A stretch of 47,627 bases of DNA from the NCBI GenBank assembly GCA_025201805.1, contig MU619295.1:114351-161977 (forward strand). Direction: 5' to 3'. Position numbers and translations under genes: made by a program. Source of the stretch: Parasitella parasitica. Its lineage: Eukaryota; Mucoromycota; Mucoromycetes; Mucorales; Mucoraceae. How positions within the stretch are numbered: the first letter of the stretch is position 1; every line of letters begins with the position of its first letter. Positions 32,507-41,928 of this stretch are shown here, piece after piece. The notes beneath the pieces are model-generated. The model was given only the letters and a program-made list of their open reading frames with translations. It did no database searches and was not told the origin of the DNA.

Positions 32507-33543
32507 ATTGACTAAGTTCAACAACAATTTGTAAAAAAAAAAAAGCGTATAGAAGAAAGATGTTGCAGGCACCTTCTGTTTGGATAAAGATGAGTCTAAT
32601 CCAATCAAACTTCGATACTTTGACTTGAAGATTGTGTAACTAAAAAAGACAAAAGATGTACTGATGCTTTTAAAAATGTATCTACCACAGGAGATACATC
32701 ATATTACTTTCAAGGTGGTGCAAATTAATGTCTCTAAAAATGTATTATAGTATCTTTCAAGATGATTCATGTAAAAGGTGCGTATACAGGTCAATAGATC
32801 ATGAGATATCTGATGCTGTAAGGACGCTGCTACTATCATTTGTAATGCTTTTGAGTCTCCATTACCAAAGATTTTACTTTGGTATTACTACCCTGAAAAT
32901 GCAAATTTTACAAAAAACAGTGCTTCTAGTGCCAATTGACGCTTTTTCAGGATTAGCTCGCATTTTCGAACATCTCAATCTGCATTTAACCAAAATACAC
33001 TTTTTTTTTCTTTCTGTTGTTGCTTAAAACCTAAAAGGATAGAAAGCCTAGTACCTACGCTTTGCAATTATGTATGTTAAACGGAATTTTGTTCTTCTTC
33101 GTTTGATTGCTAATTGGAAATAAAGTCGAAATTATACATAATTTTAACAGAGGGACTGTAGTGGGATGTATCTTTTTGCTTTACATCCCGCTGTACAATA
33201 CCGATGTACATCTCAAACCAAGAGTAAGCCGAGACATCCTATGGAAACAGAGAATCCGCTCTCTTGAACATAGGTAAACGCTCTAACAGACGTCTTTGAA
33301 TGAAGCCTGGTGTGATTTAAAAAGCGTCAGTTGGCACTAGAGGCACTGTAAGCGGAAGCTCAATCATCCGGGGATGGATGGATATTTGTATACAGGTGTT
33401 TTTCTATTCTGGCATTTATACGCGCTCACCGTATGACGTTTTGTTTATTTCTTTTGCTTTCTTACACAGCTCGAATAGATAACACAGTAAGTTTGCTATG
33501 GAATAACTAGGGCATGGCTTAACGACAATAGTAAAAGGGTAAG
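32507..33543. other. divergent intergenic region
   Basis: About 1 kb between the CoA-transferase start (minus) and the TLDc gene start (plus). A hairpin-forming pair of arms (GGGATGTA ... TACATCCC) lies at about 33157-33200. The 99-codon frame at 32728-33027 has no family resemblance. I see no clear TATA box for either gene. Confidence 0.5.
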
Positions 33544-34365
33544 ATGGCTACATCGATAAAACTAACGGGACGCAAGAGCGACACTGATGTTGTGTTGACG
33601 GAAGAAATTGCGAATGCTGTAAGTATAATAGCAAAAGATGGTGTGAAAGGACGTGGATATATGTTTAACAAGAGACGTGCCGAGTAGTTGAGAGTGGAAT
33701 TGCCCCGCCGCTTCCGTCTTGCACCAGTAATGACATTACTATACAGTATCGACCAACACGGTATCAGTTTACATACGCTTTATCGATTAGTAAAGGAAAA
33801 CAAAGGGCCTTGCGTATTGGTGGTAAAGGACGAGGATGATAACGTAAGCTTGGCTTGATAGCTTTTCCTTTCGTAATGGACACTCATCGCACATCGATAG
33901 GTGTTTGGCGCATTCTTGAATGAGACTTTGCGACCAGATAAACGCTATTATGGTAATGGAGAATGGTAGGGTGCAGAAACAAAAGGGTCACTATAAGCCA
34001 ACGCATTACTGAAATGCATGAATTTTTACCTCATAGCTTTCTTTGGAAGTGGAGTCCAACGGAATCCAAAATCAAGGCATTCAAATGGACTGGTAAAAAC
34101 GAGTACATGATCCTTTCAGACATAAATTTCCTAGCGATTGGCGGAGGGTAAAGTGCAGTGCTATATAATGGTGCTATAAAAGTCGAGTGCTGCATAACTA
34201 AACTAATATTGAACTGTATACAGTGATGGCGTATTCGGACTGTGGATAAATTCAGAGCTGGAAAAGGGCTATTGCCAACCCTGCCAAACCTTTGACAACG
34301 AGATGCTATCGCCTAATCCAGAGTTCAAGTGTGTGGAATTGGAAGTTTGGGGTTTTAAGATATGA
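33544..34365 (+). CDS. oxr1: TLDc-domain protein, OXR1-like
   Basis: Exons 33544-33618, 33688-33843, 33901-33965, 34037-34147 and 34224-34365 give 182 aa in phase. The protein is essentially one TLDc domain: LPRRFRLAPVMTLLYSIDQH, HTLYRLVKENKGPCVLVVKD, VFGAFLNETLRP, the YYGNGECFLWKW block, an IGGGDGVFGLWIN turn with the TLDc glycines, and ECxELEVWGF-like FKCVELEVWGFKI at the end. OXR1 proteins protect from oxidative damage, and several TLDc proteins bind and disassemble the V-ATPase; both are family knowledge. It is shorter than yeast Oxr1 (about 270 aa), having no long N-terminal extension; an upstream exon cannot be excluded. It lies 864 bp upstream of G6PD on the same strand. Confidence 0.92.
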
Positions 34366-35229
34366 AAGTACGGATAGAGCACAGCTGCTCGGTTGTAATA
34401 AATACCTGTATATACATGTTTATTATCAGATACCAGTGCGGGATAATTTCTTATCTAATCTGTTCGTTTTAGGAGAATTTATAATGTTTATTTTGTGTTC
34501 AAATGTAACTAGACGGGAAAAAATCCGGACAATTCAGTAACGATGCATTAAAACGCTAAACAAGGCCGTTCCTTGTATAAATCTCGGAGCAGTCAGCTGT
34601 GCTTCGACGAAATGGATGTATTTCTGAAGCATAGCAACAGATTACGCGACTGCGTAGATTGGATTGCGTTTGCCGAGAATGAGCTCATTTTCGTTCCTCA
34701 TTCAGGGTCCATTCATTTGACGACTTGGGAAGCAGGGTCCAATCAAAGTATATGAATAATGGCCCACCCCCCCAAACCGATCATTGAGGATGGCTTGATT
34801 GGCTCTGTTTGCGTTTGCGCAATATTGTTCCTTGGGGTGGTCATTGATTGATAAGGCCAGTCCTTTCATTTCATCTTTTTGCTGCTAAAAGGGAAGCGTG
34901 TCACTGCGTGTAACAAGACATGTGCAGTGATACAAGAGAAAAAAGCAAGTAAAAAGTTGGGAAAACCTTGCATCAAATGAATCAAGATTGGCCTGATGCA
35001 GTGATTATTGTTTATAATCAACAAATGCGCCCCAAAACCTTGTAAAACGAATGGTTTACCCATTGACAAAGCAGCTGCACACGACGTATGGACTTTTAAT
35101 TTCGGGCGTATCAACTCGAAATTTAAGCTGATTATAAATACGTTATCAAACTGTATAAAAAGCTGTCTTTTTTTTTGGTTTTTTTTTCCCTCGTTTCTCT
35201 CACTTTACTTCTTTTTGCTTCTTCTCTAA
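34366..35229. other. intergenic, promoter of G6PD
   Basis: Contains a 47-codon ATG frame at 34612-34755 (MDVFLKHSNRLRDCVDW...) preceded by a TATAAAT word. It reads like protein but has no family I know and could be a fragment or chance. Around 34795-34805 an inverted CCAAT word (GATTGG) occurs, and a TATA box lies at 35154. Confidence 0.5.
35154..35162 (+). promoter_or_regulatory. TATA box of the G6PD gene
   Basis: TATAAAAAG, 76 bp before the start codon, followed by a strongly pyrimidine-rich leader (CTTTTTTTTT, TCTCTCAC). Confidence 0.75.
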
Positions 35230-36965
35230 ATGTCTTCTGCTGTTCAATTGCTTCGTGACCAAGTCGCCAAGGAACTCCAAGGCTCGGTAACAATCATCGG
35301 TAAGTGTATTTGACACATTCCCCCTGTCATTCCATATGGTTTGATCCGTCAAGGAGCTAATCGTCCCAACAACACAGTCTTGGGTGCTTCTGGCGATCTT
35401 GCCAAGAAAAAGACCTATCCTGCCCTGTTTGGTCTGTATCGCAATGGCTTCTTGCCTGAAAACGTACATATCGTGGGTTATGCACGCACAAAGATGGATC
35501 AGGAGGAATATTTGAAACGTGTCACCCAGTACATCAAAGTGGGCGATGACCAGGATAAGCTGGAGGAATTCAAGGCAATTGCTAGCTATGTTTCTGGCCA
35601 ATACGACGACGACGCTTCGTATCAAAATCTAGACAGAGCCATCCAAGAGAGCGAGACGCAGCGTGCTATTCCAAGCGGCAGAAAGAATCGAGTCTTTTAT
35701 ATGGCTCTTCCTCCTTCTGTATTCATCCCCGTTGCCAAGGGATTAAAGCGCAATGTGTATGCAAAAGAAGGCAGCAATCGTCTTGTGGTAGAAAAGCCTT
35801 TTGGAATGGATTCTGAGAGCTCAAACCATCTTGCTAGAGAGTTAGGCGCTCTTTTCACGGAAAATGAGGTTGGTCATTGGCTGATGCGTACAAGGGAAAT
35901 TGTCAGCGTACTCACTGCCTTGTAACTTAGATTTATCGCATCGATCATTATCTCGGTAAAGAAATGGTCAAGAATGTCATGAACCTTCGCTTTGCCAACG
36001 TCTTGTTTGGGCATGCATGGGACCGTACCTACATTGATAATGTCCAAATTACGTTCAAAGAGCCCTTTGGCACCGAAGGCCGTGGTGGCTATTTTGACGA
36101 GTTTGGTATCATTCGTGATGTGATCCAAAACCGTAAGTTGTTTTGATGGTGGGAAAACGGGAGATAAGCTAACACAAACAAAAACACAGATTTGCTTCAG
36201 GTGCTCACATTGATCGCCATGGAAAGACCGATTTCCACAGATTCTGAAGCTATTCGTGATGAAAAGGTAAAGGTCTTGAAGTGCATCCAGCCTATTGCTA
36301 TTGAAGACACTCTTTTGGGTCAATATGTCGGCGCGAATGGAAAGCCCGGTTATCTTGAAGACGAAACGCTAAAGAATAAGGACAGCCTTACGCCTACCTT
36401 TGCTGCTGCTGTTTGCTGGATCAATAACGAACGTTGGGAAGGCGTTCCTTTTATACTAAAGGCGGGCAAGGCACTGAATGAGGCCAAGGTGGAGGTGCGT
36501 CTGCAGTTCCACCATGTTGCGGGTAATTTGTATGGCGGTTCTGCTCGTAATGAGCTTGTCATCCGCATCCAGCCTAACGAAGCAGTTTACATGAAATTCA
36601 ACAACAAACAGCCTGGCTTGTCTTACCAGACTATTCAAACAGACCTGGATTTATCTTATCATTCACGTTACGCCGAACTATCCATTCCTGATGCTTACGA
36701 ATCTTTAATTCTTGATGTATTGCGTAACGACCACTCCAACTTTGTTCGTGATGACGAACTCGACCGTGCCTGGAAGATTTTCACACCCTTACTCCACAAG
36801 ATTGATGCCCACGATTCTGATGTCCACATCAAGCCTTACAGCTATGGTTCACGAGGCCCTAGTGAGTTGGACGCTTTTGTCAAAAAGTACGGCTATCATC
36901 GTGACACCAAGGTCGGTTATCAATGGCCTCTTCAAAATGTCAATCCCTCTGCAAACAAACTTTAA
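35230..36965 (+). CDS. zwf1: glucose-6-phosphate 1-dehydrogenase
   Basis: First enzyme of the oxidative pentose phosphate pathway; oxidises glucose-6-phosphate with NADP+ in the cytosol and supplies NADPH. Exons 35230-35299, 35378-35868, 35931-36132 and 36190-36965 give 512 aa, normal for the family. The NADP-binding GASGDLA is at 26-32 and follows the first splice junction. Further on are VVEKPFG, the substrate-binding RIDHYLGK (190-197, Lys197), [25 protein letters not shown] and the C-terminal [12 protein letters not shown]. No residue expected for activity is missing. The 3' flank has T-rich sequence and AATAAA near 37163. The neighbouring OXR1-like gene also belongs to oxidative-stress defence, but separate TATA elements and spacing indicate independent transcription. 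Confidence 0.98.
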
Positions 36966-37831
36966 ATACTTTTTGTCAAACTGATACTATTCCTTTTTTT
37001 TTTTTTTGCATTATCTTTACCTTCTTCATTCAACCGCCCTCTTCCCCAACTCGTTTTCTTTAGTTATATCCCATGACCTCTTGTATTGTAATCATATCTT
37101 TCGATGTTTGTCTATCTTCTATATATACATATATATTTATATACACATGTTTGTATGTAAGAAATAAATGTGCTATCATTTACTCCATTTATAGGCTTAC
37201 GAATAGATATTAAACCTTGTATTTCCTTGTGCTACTTGATGATTTAATATATTCAGGAACACATCCCCACGGGCAACGCAACTGACGTAAATTTTATTTT
37301 CAACGTGTTCATTTGACACAATGAAAAGAATACCATTCTACTACATAACAACAGCATTGTTGGCACAAAAACCCAAACGCCTAAATTTTCTAATCGTAAA
37401 AAGCCGCGCATTTGCTCTTATCCATTGACAGGCCACATACCTTCTTCAAACGCGTTTGGCATAATGACACCAGCCCTTGCGCACCATTTTTTTTGTAGCA
37501 CCATCTTGAAATACCATAAAGAGTATACCGTACATTCAGAGTCTTTCTGATTTGTTGATACTGATGTTAAAATCAAGGAAACCTCTAAATTTCAGACAGA
37601 CGTGTGCCTGTGTAGTCATGCAATTCATGCAAATGTGGGTTTCATAAAGGTTTAAAAGTTAATATTTATATAGGTATGGTAGAAAATGCAAGCAAAAATA
37701 GTAGGTTGAGGTGGTATATCATATAATCGTAGTAACAAATAGAAATAATAAAAAAAAAAGAAATTTCATACAAAAAAAAAAAAAAAATGCCATCATGTGG
37801 TGTGAACACATAAATCCATATAGATATTGAG
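36966..37831. other. intergenic, convergent gene ends
   Basis: About 870 bp between the G6PD stop and the stop of the coiled-coil gene. T-rich tract just after G6PD, TATATA repeats near 37120-37145, A tracts near 37750-37785. No coding or RNA feature recognised. Confidence 0.6.
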
Positions 37832-39729
37832 TTAGTTTAACCATTTTCTGGGTTGAGAATCAAGCTGGGTTGATGCTTTTGTTGCAGGCTGCTGCTTTGT
37901 ATTTCCACCGGAATTTGCATTCAAGACGGCAGGAGAGGAGGATCTCGACACAGAGCGCTGCATTGGAAAGCGTCTATTTGGTATAGGAGATGTAGAAGGA
38001 GATGAATGTAGTTTAGGCTTGGCAGTATAATAAGAGGTAGGCGACGACGACAGTCTGCGCGAATTAGTTGGGATGCTGTTGATACGTATTGCTGTAGTAG
38101 TAGTAGTGGTTGTAGTGGTAGTGGTGGTAGTAGATGAGTTATTTATGCTTCCAAGCGAAATGCGTCGTGATGCCTTCTGCTGATGTGAATTTTTTGTCGT
38201 GGTCGTGCTCCCATCACCTATGACTGATCTAGGCCGACCACGAGGAGTAGAATCGCTGCGTTTCACATTCATGTTCCTATTGTATTGCCCTATTTCAATA
38301 CTGTAAATTTTCCACGATAGTTGTGCATGACACACATATCAAGCTTTCATACCATTAATATCTGTAATGACACGACCTGAAACCTTTTTCGTTTGCGTAA
38401 CAGCAGATTGAGCCTGCTCAATGAGTTCCAGTAGCATAAGGCGGATCCTTTCGAATGCGGCATCCTCGTCTTGCAAATAGCGCTCTAGATCAGATGCTCC
38501 AAGTATATCAGGAGAAGACTTGAAAGAATCAGTTAGTAAAATGCAAACACGCTGTGCAAAATAAATAGGTCATATGGCCGTTTATTTAATATATAAAAAT
38601 GTAATACCATAATACCATTTTTGCTTGAACTTGTATCTAAGCCTGGTGTCAGTGGTCTCTCTATCCTGCATAATGATGAGCCACAGCAAATTCTCCCTTT
38701 TACAACATCTTATCCTGCAAAACTTACTCGGCGAGTCTGCTCTGTAAATCACTTATTGTATGCGATTGCTCCTTGACGACTGTTTCTAATGTTTGGTTCA
38801 GTGTCAATAGCGATTTCTTTTCAATCTCCAAATCTTCGATCTGTGAAGAAACAATGTTACAGCTGTTTAGATACATGCTGACTTGTCTCGTCAATATTGC
38901 ATACCTTTCGGTGTACTCTGGCATCGTCCACTAGCTGCGGTTTAGCCTGAGCTGCCATTGTGCCTCTCAGTAGAAACGATCCTAAACCTCCAGTCATAAT
39001 GCCAAACCCAGGTGTAAACGAGGAAGGCATTCTGTTATAGCTTGTTTGATGTGGTTCTTCTTCTGTGGCTGCTGCAGCAGCTTTATTTATCTGTACATGG
39101 TCATCATCAATATCGCCCTTTGACATATCAATATCGTCTAGTTCGTCGTCATCGTCGTCTTCATCGTCATCCGCCTCCACAGCAATGTCATCCTCATCAT
39201 CCTCGATGGTGCTGTCTAGCGCGGTAATACCAGTATCCAAATCGGTTTGTATTGTAGGACGACGATTAAAATTAGACAAATTGATTCGACTTATCACCAA
39301 GGGGGGTTGCTGCTGAGATTGCTTTTGATGCATATTTTCAAAAAGACTCTGGCTAATGTTGCTGGACTTTGCCAGAGTGTTGTTGTTGTTGTTGTTGTTG
39401 TTGTTGGAAGACTGACAAAAGAAAGAAAGTCCCGGACTAGCTTCAGAAGAAGGTTGGCGTATCATGGGAGAGTTGTTGTAATAAGTGGGATGGCTATTAT
39501 TATAAACGGTTGTGGTAGTCGACGCGGTGGAAAACGTACAGGACGAAGAGTTGGTTGACGATGAAAAGTTGGGCTGTCTCTGTACTATTTGTGAAGGCGA
39601 GAGCTGGCTGGAGAATAAATACTGTTGCTGCTGCTGCTGCTGCTGCTGCTGTTGTTGTTGCTGATGGTGATTAAATGGGCGGATAATATTGACAGCCTTC
39701 GGATTAGGCGTCAGGTCCTTAGATAGCAT
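37832..39729 (-). CDS. low-complexity coiled-coil protein, unknown function
   Basis: Not a recognised family. Exons 5'-3': 39729-38905, 38840-38728, 38665-38608, 38551-38353, 38289-37832, giving 550 aa in phase. The N-terminal 200 residues are low complexity: a polyQ run near 24-40 encoded mainly by CAG/CAA, Ser/Asn-rich stretches, a polyN block and then a very acidic segment (EDDEDDIAVEADDDEDDDDD). Residues about 262-315 form a heptad-rich helix (IEDLEIEKKSLLTLNQTLET and onward) likely to be a coiled coil. A second conserved-looking part, VCILLTDSF, ERYLQDEDAAFERIRLMLLE and VTQTKKVSGRV, follows. The C-terminus is basic, Ser/Thr-rich with a polyThr run and GRPRS/RRISL-type phosphorylation sites. 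The layout suggests a cytoskeletal or nuclear scaffold; that is inference. Confidence 0.75.
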
Positions 39730-40440
39730 TTGAGATTAAATAAACTCGAAATTATCTACAGTAATACAACTATAGAGAAATTATATATATACAACACAAA
39801 AAAGAAAAAGAAGAAATTAAAAAAAATGTGTGTGCGAGATCAAGTGAAGAGAAAGAAGAAAAGGGAAAATGTAAAATTAAAAGTGGCCTAGAAGGTAAAC
39901 CTAAAAATCCACAAACATGTAAGCATATCTTTCCGTAGCTCAGAAATCAATCTTTCTTTCTGTTTTCCCCTCTCGATCACAGAAAAAAAAAATAACAATG
40001 TGAACTGTTCATGTGTATAATATACCTTACCTCTCCTCAATTGTTGTTTTCATCATTTTTATTGAACAAAAAAAATCAGGTACGGGATGTTGAATATACT
40101 ATATATAAGCTCTTTTTTTTTTCTCTTCCATCAGATAAAAATAACAAGTATACAAAGCGTCTGTGCGGAAGGAGAAGGGGGGGGGAGGGAGGGAGGGAGG
40201 GAGGGGGATCATAGGGCGACTCCCCAATTCCATACAAAATCCATTAAAGTACTTTATATTGGCAGGTATGTTCTTACAATGGAGCAGTGTCCGGATCTTA
40301 GTCACCAGCCAAATTACATGAAATACCGCCTTGCAGTGATTTCGAGACCAGGCAGGCCAAAGAAATAGTAAAAATAATGAATAATGCTACAGTCAGTTTA
40401 AATTGTTTCATTTTTCCTCTCTTTAATATTCTTTATTTCA
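39730..40440. other. promoter region of the coiled-coil gene
   Basis: A-rich leader next to the start codon, then pyrimidine-rich sequence on the plus strand and a guanine-rich GGGA repeat at 40177-40207 about 450 bp upstream of the coiled-coil start codon. No coding frame is convincing. Confidence 0.5.
40177..40207 (+). repeat. (GGGA)n tract, G-quadruplex-forming motif
   Basis: An uninterrupted G run of 9 is followed by five AGGG units ending in a 5-G run: more than four G-triplets separated by single adenines, the classic intramolecular G-quadruplex pattern. Confidence 0.85.
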
Positions 40441-41400
40441 GAATGTAGATTTTATTACAAATCTTGCAATCATTAATTCGGTAAGCAGACGGAAGACGCG
40501 AAGCAGAAATGTCTGGTTAGTAATTGGATCTATGAGAGTAACTCTGTGTAACTATCAAGACTTCTTGTATGCACAACAGGATCTCCAGTAACGGGAAACA
40601 AGGTTTATTGACTTTCATGAACATGGTGTTGTACTTTATAGAAACAGACAAAGAGCTAAAAGAGGGGAGCACTTGCCTGACGCAAGCCCTTGTCCTCTCC
40701 GTGCTTCGTCGATCAACCAGTATGTCAGGGCTGTAGTTGATTTACACGCTGATCAAAACGCATCCAGTACAGGAATTACACTTCAAGACCCTAGGGGGCA
40801 TATTACTCAATTATTCTCTCAAACTCAAAAATCAACAAGAGTAAGATAAAGCTATCGAGACAGAGGAGTAAGAACTCTTCCAAGATGGGTATACTCGAGA
40901 AGAAATGATCCACGTGTCGACGTACTATCGCAATCTTAGTGTTGAGCAGGGTTAAAGCGACAGAGCTATCTTCTTAATGCAGCGTATACAATGCTTCTGT
41001 CTGGGAGAAAGCGCCAGACGAATGGGATTGTCTGATGTTTGACTCTTGTTCTAAAAGGATGAAGGCTATTCCAAATGTCTTGCTTGACTATTTCTCATGA
41101 GAGGAGAAAAGCGAAATCATACTAATTTGCTCCGAGTAGGCCGCTACAACCAGACACAAGGACATCAAACTCCGTGCCTTTGGGTGGCCTGATCTTTTAT
41201 TTATTTCATCGCTGGCATATTGGTAACGACTCATTCCCTATTTTGCAGAATTGCAAATCAGAAGTCTGCCAAACAAAGTCGATACTGTGGGAGGATTCAT
41301 CACACTCAACAACAGCAACAACAGGCAGTAAGCCCCAGTGGCCACAAACTTTTCAAGTGATATTGCTGATATCAAGAGACATTTAGACAGTTGAAGATAG
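40440..41400 (+). pseudogene. relic of an Ndc10-like/Crypton-type protein
   Basis: Several frames with stops and shifts together read like one decayed protein. At 40643-40849 a 68-codon stretch contains INQYVRAVVDLHADQNASS and DPRGHITQLF. Around 40985-41040 comes CFCLGESARRMGLSDV. At 41174 onward, PLGGLIFYLFHRWHIGNDSF. The last block is the P-L-G-x-L-x-F-Y-L-F-x-R-W-H-I pattern that I associate with Ndc10-like DNA-binding proteins derived from tyrosine-recombinase Cryptons, abundant in Mucorales. The order fits that family. No intact frame, terminal repeats or catalytic Tyr were located, so the identity rests on remembered family patterns. Confidence 0.5.
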
Positions 41401-41928
41401 CTTGCTCTTATTTTGCTAGCAATGCGGCGCTTGCACTCGATGATAATGTATATTCATGTTTCGAAAGGAGCACTATCTAACAAGAACAAGAAGACTATTG
41501 TTTTGAGGACCACAACTTTCTAATATAATGAGTGTTAACATATCTAGCATAAATCATAGCTTGTATCAATTCCAAATTTCTGCTCATAACTGTTTTTAAT
41601 ATCTAGCAACGATTTCAATTAACAGTACTGAAAATTAGCATATATTCAAAAACTCAATCTTCAATTAACATTGAATAAAACCAGTTGGTTATTTTAACTG
41701 ATTGAAACTAAACTTGTATCAACTTATGAATCCCACAAAATCGCTAAAAATGATGTGCCCCCCCAGACAGTTCTATAACCAGCATATTTTGTAATACGTT
41801 TCTTTTCAAATGCATCTTTAAGACGAACTTGAAGAGTCTTGCCCCAAATTCATAAATTTGCACGTTCAAAAATTTTGAATTGTTTATTGAAATTATATCT
41901 TTAGCAAAAAAATGTATATACACCATCT
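41401..41928. other. intergenic
   Basis: AT-rich DNA between the Ndc10-like relic and the trehalose phosphorylase stop codon. Nothing recognisable apart from a short CCCCCC at about 41759-41764. Confidence 0.6.

Noticed and set aside
32728-33027. 99-codon plus-strand frame
   Set aside because: AT-rich hydrophobic translation with no family features, in a divergent promoter region.
34612-34755. 47-codon ATG frame with upstream TATAAAT as a gene
   Set aside because: Protein-like but too short, no family, no recognisable splice partners; left as a note in the intergenic entry.
39042-39558. Plus-strand Ser- and Val-rich frames
   Set aside because: Antisense of the polyQ/polyN/acidic repeats of the coiled-coil gene.
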